Program-made: the position numbers and the translations under genes
The notes under the pieces: generated by a model
What the model was told of the DNA's origin: nothing
Seen by the model: the letters and a program-made list of their open reading frames with translations, nothing else
Database searches by the model: none
Shown here: piece after piece, positions 22,204-32,977 of the stretch
How positions within the stretch are numbered: the first letter of the stretch is position 1
How the letters are laid out: the number at the start of each line of letters is the position of its first letter
DNA from: Skeletonema tropicum
Lineage: Eukaryota > Bacillariophyta > Thalassiosirophyceae > Thalassiosirales > Thalassiosiraceae
Direction: 5' to 3'
Length of the DNA stretch: 64,000 bases
Assembly (NCBI GenBank): GCA_037178625.1
Contig: CM074138.1
Coordinates: 682,001 to 746,000, forward strand

Positions 22204-24042
22204 CACGGTCTCTCGAGAGGGTCGCGAACGGACATTTACATGAAAACGAGGCCAACTCGATTTAAAAAAAAAACCTCAAAAAAACCTTTTTTGACACCCT
22301 GTTGCGCGGAATTAACTAGCACGTTGTTAGCGAATCATTACCCCTTTTCAGACCCATAGGCCGTCATCACCATTATGCCGGCACCTCGAAAACCCAACCA
22401 AATTTGACGCTACTACCCTTTGCCAACATGATGGGCCCAACATTTTGAGGTGCCGGCAAAATCAACAATGCCTAGTCACCAGTTCCATGTTTCATGTGCA
22501 TAAAATCTTCTGCGTTTAGTCCAAATATCAGTGTCTCCACTGCTGGTGCTGGAGAGAGTCCTCTCATCACCCCCCTCATAAAGATATCGTGAATCCGTCC
22601 ACCCGTAACATTCTGCTTCGGCTGTAGCCTCTTCTATTTCGCGGGTAGTGTGAAAGTATTGCAATGGAAGTCTTCAAAAACTTCAAGGTTTACGCCCCAC
22701 TGCGGAGGGCAATTGCTCAAATTGTCGGCTGGAATGATAATGTGATGGAAACGTGGCACAAATTTGAAGCCTTGAAAGATCCTCTCAACATGGTGTGTGG
22801 ATACGACGAAAGCAATAACAGCATGAAAGAAGTAGACGTATTCATGATGGAATCTGCTTTTGAGACGAAAACGGGGCAGATTTGTATTCCATACGAGGAT
22901 GTATACGGGGAGTGTGAAAATGGCATGGATCGTTTCATACACCTCAATATTGGAAGTGATGGTAAAGCAACCCACATTGCTTGCTCACTGTCAAATGATA
23001 CAGAACAACTTTTCCACGTCCAGGGACTCACGCCGACCGAGACATTTGGCATTGATGATGAAACTGAATTATGGGAAGGGAGTAAGAAGCGTCTTCAAAA
23101 GTTCCTCAAAGAAAGAAAGAGAGAGGATGGCTACAACAAAACCCGAGGCAAACAGAGACAGAAAACAGCGCTGGTATCGACTGCGAAAAAAGTTAGCTTC
23201 CGCCCAAGATCTGCTGGTCAGACACCAAATCCGAGGAGACAGAAGGGAGATGATGACGGCAGTGATGAACCGACCAAATTAAAATGGTTCACTCTGCTAT
23301 CGGATGTATTGGTGAACACACTCAAGTTATGGCGCTGTATTGGTGATGTGGCGGAGGAGAGTATTGAGAGTTTTCACCCAAGAAGGAATAAGATGTCGAG
23401 GAGGCACTGCCAAGTGAGAGGGAAACGTCGAAACGAATTGATAATGAAAGCTTTACAATTTGAAAGCGCCTCGTGGATATGGGAAGGTATTAAAGCCATG
23501 TTGAAGGCTACAAAATCGAAGCGTGCCAAAGTCGCTAGGACACAGCAGCCGACCGCTGTAGAAGAAGCTCCTCAGGAAGAAGAAAATGAAGAGCAGCAGG
23601 AGGAGGAGGTATTGCTTGATTGGGAATTACAGATGAATGAATGCCCGTCACTTCGAGTTCAGGATGACTTTGAACACGAAGATGAGGCATTGCGCAGTGC
23701 TTACATGAAGATGGATACACGAATTCATGTTTGTTGTGGATGTAGACAGCGATTTATCGGAGAACGTGCACTGAAAATCCACCAAAACGAACGTCACAAG
23801 ATCAAAAGTGAAGAAACTGACGCAGTCGATGGAACTGTACGATGAATAGATTGATAATTATATAAATTTACTGTTTTATTTCATTCGTATCAAGTGTAAG
23901 TGCCCACTCTGTCCAGTATCATTCCGTAGAGCCGACACGAGTTTGGGCGGAGACGAACGAAAAATTTAAAATCACTCGAAAAACTCACACTTCAGGTCTC
24001 GTCACAAACTGACATGTAAATTGTCACGCTCGAGAGACCGTG
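22204..24042. mobile_element. Nested DNA transposon with TAAT TSD and CACGG...CCGTG ends
   Basis: The ends CACGGTCTCTCGAG (22204-22217) and its exact reverse complement (24029-24042) are bordered by TAAT at 22200-22203 and 24043-24046. Copy B at 59496-59499 shows the empty site with a single TAAT. Similarity of the ends continues to about 38 bp with gaps (both reach a TTTACATG string). The element is 1839 bp and carries the gene 22664-23845. A 4-bp TSD with CAC/GTG ends recalls Chapaev-type (CMC) elements. The encoded protein shares a domain with the 5913-8395 element, whose TSD is 8 bp, so the family is unsettled. Confidence 0.85.
22664..23845 (+). CDS. Transposon-encoded protein with helical domain and C-terminal C2H2 finger
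   Basis: The open frame of 393 codons starts at ATG 22664 and lies wholly inside the nested element 22204-24042. The N-terminal third is an acidic alpha/beta segment of unknown type. The middle is basic (GYNKTRGKQRQK). A helical domain follows at about residues 206-290 (WFTLLSDVLVNTLKLWRCIG, then EESIESFHPRRNKMSRR), an acidic low-complexity stretch, and a C2H2 zinc finger near the end (CCGCRQRF...LKIHQNERH). The helical domain and terminal finger match 6645-7797 in order and key residues (W..xG...E..IE..H...NK...R). No complete DDE/DDD catalytic core was recognised, so this may be the C-terminal part of a transposase or an accessory protein. Confidence 0.7.
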   Translation: MEVFKNFKVYAPLRRAIAQIVGWNDNVMETWHKFEALKDPLNMVCGYDESNNSMKEVDVFMMESAFETKTGQICIPYEDVYGECENGMDRFIHLNIGSDGKATHIACSLSNDTEQLFHVQGLTPTETFGIDDETELWEGSKKRLQKFLKERKREDGYNKTRGKQRQKTALVSTAKKVSFRPRSAGQTPNPRRQKGDDDGSDEPTKLKWFTLLSDVLVNTLKLWRCIGDVAEESIESFHPRRNKMSRRHCQVRGKRRNELIMKALQFESASWIWEGIKAMLKATKSKRAKVARTQQPTAVEEAPQEEENEEQQEEEVLLDWELQMNECPSLRVQDDFEHEDEALRSAYMKMDTRIHVCCGCRQRFIGERALKIHQNERHKIKSEETDAVDGTVR

Positions 24043-24475
24043 TAATACACATCCGACAAAAAAGGCGATCGGGAATGTCAAACTAAACACTATCCGAATA
24101 TAATTATTACTTGGATGACCTATTTATATCTATTCCTCATTGAGCTATCTTCAATTGTTCCTGGGTGATTTTCAACATTTTTACTAGTAAAAATCACTAG
24201 GTAAAATCGCCTATACAACCCATCTGACCCATGCTAATTTACCACATCAGGACGAATACAGCAGTTACAATGTTGACCAGTGGCTCTATCGACAGCCAAT
24301 AATGTGTGCTATCACATAACACCTGGTTATTCTAGTGCACAAGTATACCAAGAAACTTACCAGGCTACGGAGTGGATATATCGACATGGTTGCTAGGAAT
24401 TTTGTGCAGACTCGTGACCAAAGTGCTTGCTAATCACTTTTTTTACTAGCGAACTCGGGACCTAAATGCTCCTGG

Positions 24476-25371
24476 TAGAGATGGGTCACGGAAAAAAAAA
24501 ATCACGTGTTCACGTGAAACGTGACCGACCATCTCGCGACCCCTCATCACGTGAAGAACGTGACCCTCATAACCTATTAAATTCTCAACTTGTGTGTGTA
24601 CTAAACACTCGAAGACCCTCTCTTGCGCTCTCAACTTTTGACAAAAGTTACATCACCTCGATGCTGCGGTAGGTCTCTCTCCGCCTCCATGGTGGTCACT
24701 CCAATAGCAGCGAGAAGTGTCATTCTGAACTGCAAGCATTCCTCCACATAGTGAATTCTTAGCCCATCAAGAATTCTGACGGAGATTTCAATGACCCATT
24801 GGCATGGTGGAGTGTGAATGAGCACAAGTTTCCAATTCCAACACTTGCCAAATTGGCTCGAGCTTTCCTTGCCATTCCTGCCACCTCCGCAGCTTCGGAG
24901 AGAGTTTGGAGTCGTGCATCTCAAGTACTATCCATTAGGAGGTCCAGGATGGATCCAGAACTTGCCCAGCGCATCATGTACACCCGTGAAAACAACCGCC
25001 TTCTACACATGTACTATGAAGAGTTGACGGAGAAGCCTGTCGCTGATGCCTACCTTCCTCCATTGAGGGATACTGAAACGGATATTGGTCAACACGACCA
25101 CTTGTTGCTCTTCTGAGACTTGTTGAATGAGATGATGGGGGTTTGTGTGTGCTGCATGAGTAAGCTGGGGGGCTTATTTGATCGCAAGGAGCATTGGTAA
25201 GAAAGAATAGATCAACACAATTGCTCTTTATTACTGCTTTCTCGTAAATCTGACTGCTTTCTCGTAAATCTGCGTTTTTGCTCACGTTGGCTCACGTTAC
25301 TCACGTCCATCGTCCTGAAAATTTTTGATGATCACACGAGGTGTGATATGATGGAACGTGACCCATCTCTA
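24476..25371. mobile_element. Non-autonomous hAT element inserted into outer element A
   Basis: TIRs TAGAGATGGGTCACG (24476-24490) and the reverse complement (25357-25371) are flanked by GCTCCTGG (24468-24475) and TCTCCTGG (25372-25379), an 8-bp TSD with one difference. Removing the 896-bp element plus one TSD recreates the sequence of copy B at 59341-59400 in reverse orientation. Many TCACGT/ACGTGA hexamers lie just inside both ends, as expected for hAT subterminal transposase sites. The interior keeps only a C-terminal transposase fragment. Confidence 0.9.
24769..25116 (+). pseudogene. hAT transposase C-terminal (dimerisation) fragment
   Basis: The frame encodes PLAWWSVNEHKFPIPTLAKL, then ARAFLAIPATSAASERVWSR and IMYTRENNRLL. 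This is the hATC dimerisation region (WW...fP.l..lAr..LaiPatSaaSERvwS). There is no ATG at the 5' limit, and the BED finger and RNase H core are missing, so it is an internal-deletion relic. Confidence 0.9.
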
Positions 25372-25577
25372 TCTCCTGGAGCAATTTTTTTGCGCGGCTC
25401 GCTCCTATGGTGGTACACCATACATACACACAGTATATTCGGTAGCGTACCTACCTACTACCAACTGTGCGTGCAGAGTGTAGAGGTTTGAGGTTTACCA
25501 AGCTGTTCCCACAAGAAGTAACAAAACAACATCAGGGGTGCAGTAGTAGCTATTATGGTAGACCTTCTTCCCACATC

Positions 25578-27703
25578 ATGATCAACATTGCACATGCGTC
25601 ACGCCGGGTATTTGCGCGTCGGTCGAAACCTCTTGCTATTGCCCTCCCCGACTTCGCATTATGCTCGTTCTTTAGCACTCGCAGCGACGCGGTTGGGCGC
25701 TTTGGGAAATACTCGGTTGAATTTGAAGAATCCCTCTCAAATAAAGAAAAATATTGGCACAGTGCAGCATTGGATCTGCGTTGGTTCACAGAGCCATCTC
25801 TAAAGAATACTCTACAAACACATCCGAAATCACAATACATGCACAAGTGGTTCTCAGATGGGGTGATAAATACAAGTTACAATTGCCTTGATCGTCATGT
25901 TATTGAAGGTAGAGGCAACCAAAATGCTCTAATCTATGATTCACCGGTAACAAACACTCTGAAATATTACTCATACGCAGAATTATTGGATGAAGTGGCA
26001 CAATTTGCTGCAGCATTAACAGATCTTGGTGTCAAAGTTGGAGATCGTGTGGTGATTTATATGCCAATGATTCCTGAAGCTACAATAGCAATGCTGGCGT
26101 GTGCAAGAATTGGTGCAATACATTCTGTAGTGTTTGGTGGGTTTGCTGCGAAAGAGTTGGCTTCTAGAATTGATGATTGCATGCCAAAAGTCATAGTTAC
26201 TGCGAGCGGTGGAGTTCTACCTGGAGGTAAAACTATTCATTACAAGCCTTTGGTAGAAGGAGCTTTGGAGATTGCTAGATGTGGAGATGGTGTAAAGAAG
26301 TGTGTAGTGGTGCAGAGGGATGGCATTATCGAGTGCACCCTAAATAATGGAAAGGATGTATCGTACAAAGATTTAATGAATAGTGTGGCCAATGAGAGGG
26401 TCGAGGCAGTACCTCTTCCATCAACGCACGAACACTGGTGAGTCGTTCTTGATTGCTCGCACTATTGCTTTGCTCAAAACAAAGCTCACGTACTCTTCTC
26501 AAAATATATAGGATACTCTACACCTCTGGTACCACCGGGTTTCCAAAAGGAGTTGTCAGTGATACGGGAGGCTATGCGGTTGCATTGAAATGGTCAATGT
26601 CGAAGTTTTATGACTGTGAGCCTGGAGATGTTTTTCTTGCTGCAAGCGACATCGGCTGGGTAGTCGGACATAGCTATTCAGTTTATGGACCACTTCTGCA
26701 TGGATGCACAACAGTTCTTTTTGAAGGAAAGCCGATCCATCCTGATGCAGGTGTATTTTGGAGAATGATTGAACAACACGGAGTAAATGTATTGTTTGCA
26801 GCACCCACCGGGTTCCGTGCGATTCGGCAATTAGACAGAAATGGCTCAATGACAAAGAAGTACGATTTGAGCTCTCTCAAATCAGTCTTTGTGGCTGGAG
26901 AAAGATCGGACCCAAATACGTTGCAATGGATCGAAAATATTCTGGACTACAAGGTACCAGTTATTGATCATTGGTGGCAAACAGAGCTTTCATTCCCAGG
27001 AGCGGGTAATGCCAAAGGTTTAGGTATCATCACACCCAAGCTTGGAGCATGTGCTGCCGCGGTCCCTGGATATGATATAAAGGTTTTGGATGATGACGGA
27101 GAAGAGCTCCCGCCCAATACGTTTGGCTCACTCGCAATCAAATTGCCTCTTCCTCCTGGTACATTGCCCACACTTTATAACAATGATGAAAGATACATCA
27201 AAGATTATCTCTCCAAGTTTCCTGGATACTACGACACTATGGATGCAGGGATGGTGGACGATGACGGGTATGTTAGCATTTTGTCTAGAACAGATGATGT
27301 CATCAAAGTCTCGGGTGTTAGATTGAGCACGGGTGCAATGGAGGAGATATTATTTGAACACGCCGATGTTACGGATTGTGCCGTGATTGGTATTAGAGAT
27401 GATTTGAAGGGTGAGGTCCCAATCGGATTTGTGGTTGTATCTCCAGACAGAGACAGCTCCAAAGAATCGGAATTATTAGATGAACTTGTTTCATTGGTGA
27501 GACAGAAAATGGGCGCAGTTTCCGGCTTCAACTGTGTTGCCGTAGTCAGAGCACTTCCTAAGACACGCTCTGGAAAGATATTGAGACAGACGATGAGAAA
27601 GATAGCAAATGGTGAGGATTATGTGGTAACCCCAACTGTTGAAGATCCCAACATCTTCGATGAGCTGACGCCATTCATCCTCAAGGCTGTTGGAAAAAAG
27701 TGA
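25578..27703 (+). CDS. Acyl-CoA synthetase, ACSS3/PrpE-type (acetyl/propionyl-CoA), mitochondrial (2 exons)
   Basis: Exons are 25578-26437 and 26512-27703. The 74-bp intron (GTGAGT...ATATAG) splits the Trp codon before the ATP loop, and the product is 683 residues. The ATG at 25578 is chosen because it begins a Ser/Arg/Ala-rich mitochondrial-type presequence (MINIAHASRRVFARRSKPL). Landmarks: the ACAS N-terminal domain (KYWHSAALDLRWF), GDRVVIYMPMIPE, HSVVFGGFAAKELASRI, the P-loop YTSGTTGFPKGV, SDIGWVVGHSY, GERSDPNTLQW, HWWQTE, the hinge-type D-(G/A)-GMVDDDGYVSILSRTDDVIK, and the catalytic-lysine motif TRSGKILR. ASDIGWVVGHSYSVYGPLL and PVIDHWWQTE favour ACSS3/PrpE over cytosolic ACSS2, so propionate or acetate is activated to CoA using ATP. 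After WQTE the usual Thr-Gly is Leu-Ser. It starts 180 bp from a transposon end. Confidence 0.93.
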
Positions 27704-27794
27704 TTGAAAAATGACACAAATAGAGTACCTGAGTGATGCTTGCATACTATTGTTGTAGTTTATGTAATAGACTTTAAATTGTATGTATCGTTTC

Positions 27795-28955
27795 TCAAAC
27801 ATTGTGGTCATGAGATTTGCCTTTTTGACGCGCTCCTTTCTTCGTCTTCTGCTGCTTGCCTTTGTAACCGAGGTAAACTCCCAGAAACACCAGCATCAAT
27901 CCAAGGCCGTGTCGAACATTGAATGGCTTTGAAAATAGAATGAACGACAGCAAAATAGTACAAACTTTGCGTGCATTGGCGAACAACACACCAGCAACAC
28001 CTCCATGATCTCGTATTATGGCAAGATATGATTGGAGTCCAAAATAGGCACATAGTCCTTGACATACCAATATCATCGATGCATCCAAATGTTGTGTGCA
28101 ATAGTTCCAAGCAGCAATGAGCTCCCCTGAATACGCAGTGTATGCCACAAGAACCAAGCACATTATCGCATTGGAGACAAAAATCAATTCAGATGTGTTC
28201 ACTTTGGCACTTTGCAACAATTGCTCTTGCAAGTTGGGGACTGCAGAATCAAGTATTGTCGAAATTCCCAGTAATATCGGTCCCAATAGTGACAATGACT
28301 GTTGTTGGTCAGTAATCGATTGTAGCTTCGTCTTGGAACTAAACACATCAGCCGCAGTCAACACTGCCAGCCCCATTCCCATTATCAACGCTGCAATATA
28401 CTGCAGTGCCGTATGTTTCTTTCCAGTAACACACGTCCCCAACGCCATCGTAGGGACAAGCTTGCATGATTTAAATGCGACCTTCAATGGATACGAAGAA
28501 AACTGCAACGCCGTGTTGCCCAGACCATGTGCCAAGGCAAGTAAAATTCCAACGATGCTGATCTGCAGCAATGTCTTTATTGGTATTATTCTCTGTTTCT
28601 GTGTATGTATTGGAGTGTCGCCAGCGCTGCTAGATCCAATCAACATTATGACAACTTCCACGAGTGTCATAAAGAATCCAAATTTAAAGTCGACGAATCG
28701 AAACATCCGCTCCTGTAATGCATCGTGACCAATGTAAAACACGAAGAGGCCAATGATTGGAAGGACACTTTTGTGAATTGTGACAAAATGTTTGACAGAT
28801 GCTGCGGCTGAGGTTGCTGCTGTAGACTGCCGAGCTGGAGAAGATTGTGACGTAACTGATGGTATTTTTACCAATGGCTTGTGCACATCATTATTGTTGT
28901 TTGCGCAATGCTCCCCATTGTCATTGCTCAGCGTGCTTGGAATTTCTATCGCCAT
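27795..28955 (-). CDS. SLC35B/UAA-type nucleotide-sugar or PAPS transporter
   Basis: The single-exon frame of 386 residues starts at ATG 28955. After a Ser/Thr/Ala-rich N-terminus of about 55 residues there are about ten hydrophobic helices of the drug/metabolite-transporter fold. Family marks include FYIGHDALQE, GNTALQFSSYPLKVAFKSCKLVPTM, LADSAVPNLQEQ-like ILDSAVPNLQEQ, and ARKVCTILLSFILFSKPF near the end. The KVAFKSCKLVP and RK..TI.LSF.LFSKPF motifs are those of the SLC35B2/B3 (PAPS) group within the UAA family. The exact substrate (PAPS or a UDP-sugar) cannot be read from sequence. The C-terminus is Lys/Gly-rich, compatible with Golgi/ER retention. It shares a 305-bp divergent region with RFC2. 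Confidence 0.87.
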   Translation of the reverse strand: MAIEIPSTLSNDNGEHCANNNNDVHKPLVKIPSVTSQSSPARQSTAATSAAASVKHFVTIHKSVLPIIGLFVFYIGHDALQERMFRFVDFKFGFFMTLVEVVIMLIGSSSAGDTPIHTQKQRIIPIKTLLQISIVGILLALAHGLGNTALQFSSYPLKVAFKSCKLVPTMALGTCVTGKKHTALQYIAALIMGMGLAVLTAADVFSSKTKLQSITDQQQSLSLLGPILLGISTILDSAVPNLQEQLLQSAKVNTSELIFVSNAIMCLVLVAYTAYSGELIAAWNYCTQHLDASMILVCQGLCAYFGLQSYLAIIRDHGGVAGVLFANARKVCTILLSFILFSKPFNVRHGLGLMLVFLGVYLGYKGKQQKTKKGARQKGKSHDHNV

Positions 28956-29260
28956 GACAGCCCAAATTGTAGAAAAGTATTTCGAGAGACGATCGTAGTT
29001 GGTTCGATAATCAACAATAGAACACGCTTAATAGGAGCACAACTGAGCATAGCCAAGAGCCAATGGCATTACTTCCTATGCAGAATAGAGTATGTAGACA
29101 CAAGCCGCAATGACAAAGAATGACAACATCAACATCTATCAGAAACAACCACAAATCGGGAGTATGTCCGTCATTTTAAGAACCACTCAAGGGCGCGCGC
29201 GGTGCGCGCTGCTTGCCATTTCATTTTTCACACCACTTTTCAAAAAGGAAGACCTTCACC
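28956..29260. promoter_or_regulatory. Divergent promoter region between transporter and RFC2
   Basis: The 305 bp between two divergent ATGs include a CpG-rich GGGCGCGCGCGGTGCGCGC block at about 29190-29208, 55 bp upstream of the RFC2 start. E2F-like control of RFC2 would be plausible but is not demonstrated. Confidence 0.4.
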
Positions 29261-30690
29261 ATGAGCACCGCCGCAGTAGCAGCAGCATCAACAGCCGGAA
29301 TCAAACGCAAAGAAGCAGCAGCAGCAGCATCCACCATGACGACAAAAAAGACCAAAGGAGGCTATGACGTCCCATGGGTAGAAAAATATCGCCCACGCAA
29401 CCTTGACGATGTCGTGGGAAATGAAGATACATTAGTTCGACTACGTGCCATTGCCGAGGATGGAAATATGCCCAATTTGATTTTATGTGGGCCTCCTGGG
29501 ACTGGAAAGGTGAGTTTTGAGATATTTTGATATTTGACATGGGGGTAATATATTATGGTGTGGTGATTGATATGCTACAACCATTTTTTCAGCACTGATC
29601 TTTGTCTATGTGCAGTGTCATGTCATCTATCTAATGCACCGTCATTGTTTTCATTGTCTCTGCCTACCTACAATATACAGACAACAAGCGTACACGCGTT
29701 GGCAAGACAATTGCTTGGATCAGCGTATAACAATGGTGTGTTGGAATTAAATGCGTCAGATTCTAGGGGTATTGATGTAAGTTGATCACATCCTATTTGA
29801 TTGCATGTGATTTACGTAAGTTCATCATTTCAGTATTGAGACATGTGTGTGCTTATTTAATCACCACTACTATCATATTTATGCAGGTTGTGAGGAATAA
29901 AATCAAGGGATTTGCTATGAACAAAGTCAGTCTACCGGTGGGCAGGTGAGTAAAATGCGTTTGTGTTGCATATATACTTCAGCATCTTCGAAACTGATCC
30001 ATCAATGATTCAAAAATAAAAAGACACAAAATCATCATTCTTGACGAGGCAGACGCCATGACCAGTGCAGCTCAGCAAGCCTTACGTCGAACAATGGAGA
30101 TATACTCCAACACAACTCGATTCGCATTGGCGTGCAACGTTTCCACGAAAATCATTGAACCAATTCAATCTCGTGCAGCCATTCTTCGTTACAGTCGATT
30201 GGCGGATGAACAAATTTTGAACCGACTTCGATATGTATGTGAGCAGGAGGAAATTAGCTATACCGATGATGGGTTGCAAGCGATCATTTTTACTGCCGAG
30301 GGAGATATGCGTAATGCATTGAACAATTTGCAAGCTACCGTGAGTGGATTTGAGCATGTAAGTACGACGAATGTGTTCAAGGTGTGTGATCAACCACATC
30401 CGAAGAAGGTACGATCGATTATTGATCTTTGCTTGAAGGGCAATACCCCGGAGGCGGTAAAGGCGGTGACAGAATTATGGAATACGGGATATTCGTGTAG
30501 TGATATAATTGGAACACTGTTCAAAGTTGCCAAGAGTTATGAAATGCCAGAGGCATTGAAATTGGAGTATTTGAGAGAAATTGGGTTTGCGCATATGAAA
30601 ATTGCTGATGGTGTTGGGACGTTGCTTCAGCTATTGGGATTAGCGGCAAGGCTTTGCCAGAAGGTAGAAGTTGCTGGAGTAATGGAGTAG
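29261..30690 (+). CDS. RFC2: Replication factor C small subunit 2 (4 exons)
   Basis: Exons are 29261-29509, 29681-29776, 29887-29945 and 30024-30690, with introns of 171, 110 and 78 bp, all GT-AG. The joined product is 356 residues. Boxes in order: PWVEKYRP (RFC box II), Walker A GPPGTGK (residues 77-83, split from TTS by intron 1), [19 protein letters not shown], Walker [25 protein letters not shown], the SRC-like motif [12 protein letters not shown], and [17 protein letters not shown]. The chain [10 protein letters not shown]...[14 protein letters not shown]...[12 protein letters not shown] identifies the human RFC2/yeast Rfc4 subunit. The usual SRC is Ser-Arg-Ala here. As part of the RFC pentamer it loads PCNA at primer ends in the nucleus and also serves in checkpoint clamp loaders. 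Confidence 0.97.
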
Positions 30691-31506
30691 AGGCTTCCTA
30701 ACGAGATCTCAAATACAAAAACCATATACCAAAGTTAATGCTCATAAAAGTTACACTTCCTGAAATCTACTGATGATGTTATAAATAATATTGTGCTTCT
30801 GCGTCTACTCCATATTGTGATTCGACTGATGACGATGCGTCTGAGACGCGGGAGTGGGTGGGTCAGAACGAAGAAGGTCTTCTTCAGCCAAGGTTCTTTT
30901 CTTTCAAGATTGCCTTGATGACTTTGTAATCTCTCGGATTCTTCCCTTTCGCGACAGCATTGATAAAACCCACATGTTCATTAACATTCTCTAGGTAGAG
31001 TGCTTTTGTACCATGCTTGATCTGTCTGAGCTCAGCAGGACTAACCTGATACTGAAATTGAGAGAACGATTTGACACACTCTTCTTCGCCCGAACCATAA
31101 TAGTAGGTCAAACAAAACGCACGTAGGCGTGGCTGAGCCAAATGTATGTAACAGAAAGGCTCAATCCAATCCGCTGACTTTTGTCCCTTCAATCTACTTA
31201 CGACCGACGACGAACGAGGACGACCACAATAATTCGCGCAAGAGACTGGGCTAGCCCCTCTGATATTTAGGGAAGGCTCAATAATTGGCCCTGTAAGAGG
31301 CTACAATAAATTAAAGGCCTTATCGTCAAGATAGATAGATTATTTTACTTACTACTCTCTCTCTCTATCTATCTATCTATCTCTCTCTAGAGTAGAGACG
31401 CCAGTGTCAGTATTATAGAGAAAGGTGAATAGCAGAGCCTCTAGTTGCTCCTCGTTCACTTTCACTGCACAAATAACGAAGACAAAGCTTTGAGCTTGAG
31501 CAACGC

Positions 31507-32335
31507 ATCTTTGATTTTCGAACGCCGACCCCATGGCTGCGAAAGGCAGGCGATGGGGTCGGCGGCAGATTCGTCTCAATACCCACTAAATTTTGCTATC
31601 AAGCTTTAAAATCCTTTTCTTCGCATTGCTACTTAGCCTTTCATTGCTTCAGACTACTGTGCTTACGTATTCGATCAATCGAATTGATTGAGTAGCACGA
31701 TTGACTTACGATATAATACCAGCAACAAAATTGCTGGTAAAACAGGGTAAGATATCTGAATACTTGAGCGACTAGGAGTATCTACTTAATCTGATTAACT
31801 TGTTGGAATGCCACACCATTTCCCTGATTCTTTCGAAAGGCACTCACAATAATCGCGAACTGGGAGGGACCCGTGAAGCGCCAAGAACAAAAACGAATAC
31901 TCAAGAATCCAGGGTTGTTCACATTCGTTCGCATTCGTTTTGAGAAATTGCGGGAAATCCTTAAGTCGGAAGCGAAAAAATTATTGCGGGAAGGAATTTT
32001 GTTAGGCGAAGTCATTGTTACATTTTTTTACCCGCGAGAAGTTCATCGTTACGACTGTTACAGTGATTCGTTTCACTTTCACACGCTATCGAAAGCATGC
32101 ACTTATTTCGTACAACATCGTAGAATAAAATCCGATTGATCGAATAAAGCAATGTTGCCTGCTTGAGCAATGACATGGCTAGCAATGCGAAAGAAAAGGA
32201 GAGGGATTTTAAAGCTCTTGATAGCAAAATAGCCCAATCATGCCTGCGACTGCGAGAACATAGACCATCTGCCGCCGACCCCATCGCCTGCCTCTCGCAG
32301 GCATGGGGTCGGCGTTCGAAAATCAAATCAAAGAT
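31507..32335. mobile_element. Inverted-repeat element with self-pairing ends
   Basis: The arms 31507-31570 and 32267-32335 are inverted copies of about 64-69 bp with few differences. Each arm contains its own palindrome, CCGACCCCAT...ATGGGGTCGG (31525-31534/31553-31562 and 32275-32284/32303-32312), so each end can form a hairpin. The 0.7-kb middle has no supported gene. No clear TSD was found, so a foldback-type element is the most cautious call. Confidence 0.75.
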
Positions 32336-32977
32336 AACTGTGTGGCTTCCTGAGGCTGTCACTCATCTTTCAGCTTCAGCTGCGTGCACGCGTCTACTTA
32401 TGTATGTACTGCTTCATCTCTTTTCTATCACTCGCACACGGTGCACCCTAGTATTTATGTGTGTGTAACTTGGCCTTCGGGCATTACACGTCTTTCCCAA
32501 CGAATGGACTAACAAGTCCGCGGGCAGTGCTCATGCAACCCCTAGGCGCTTGCTGTTATAGAAATAAAAGACTATACTAAACCCCACACGTGAAGATCCA
32601 GCTAGCCAACCCCTTTATGCACTATCCTCGACAGACAACAGCGATTCCACCTCTGACGCGGCTCCAGATACAATAGAAGAGGCATCCTACCCTAGTATTT
32701 ATTTATTAGGAGTACTACGAGAGTCTACGAGCGAACGAGGAGTACCAAGTACCAACTAAAATGATCTATCTATCTATCTATCTATCTCGTTCGTTCAGGT
32801 TAATGGGGCTCGAGGGATGTTGGTTTTACATAAACTCTTGAACAGAAGTCGCTGCGCGAACCCCTATGGTAGATAGATAGATTATTTACAATATCCTTAC
32901 CTTTCTACTTACAGCATCGTGTCTGTGAAAAAAATGAGTAAATTTTGTGGCGTCCATGTTCATGTACAAGTCACAAG

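Larger units (their letters stand above)
22100..25397. mobile_element. Outer transposable element A (two nested insertions inside)
   Basis: The ends 22100-22119 and 25378-25397 are perfect 20-bp inverted repeats (CCGCGCAAAAAAATTGCTCC). The interior matches copy B at 59337-59846 over about 0.5 kb. B lacks both insertions found here (22204-24042 and 24476-25371), and A lacks about 60 bp present near the left end of B. No protein of the outer element itself was recognised, so it is probably non-autonomous. No TSD was seen. Confidence 0.8.

Noticed and set aside
27229..27531. Antisense ORFs inside the acyl-CoA synthetase, RFC2, BPI/PqiA and AAA genes
   Set aside because: They are shadows of well-supported coding frames with no protein features.
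30884..31192. 102-codon ORF as a complete gene
   Set aside because: No ATG and no recognisable family; kept only as a possible exon or relic in the spacer entry.
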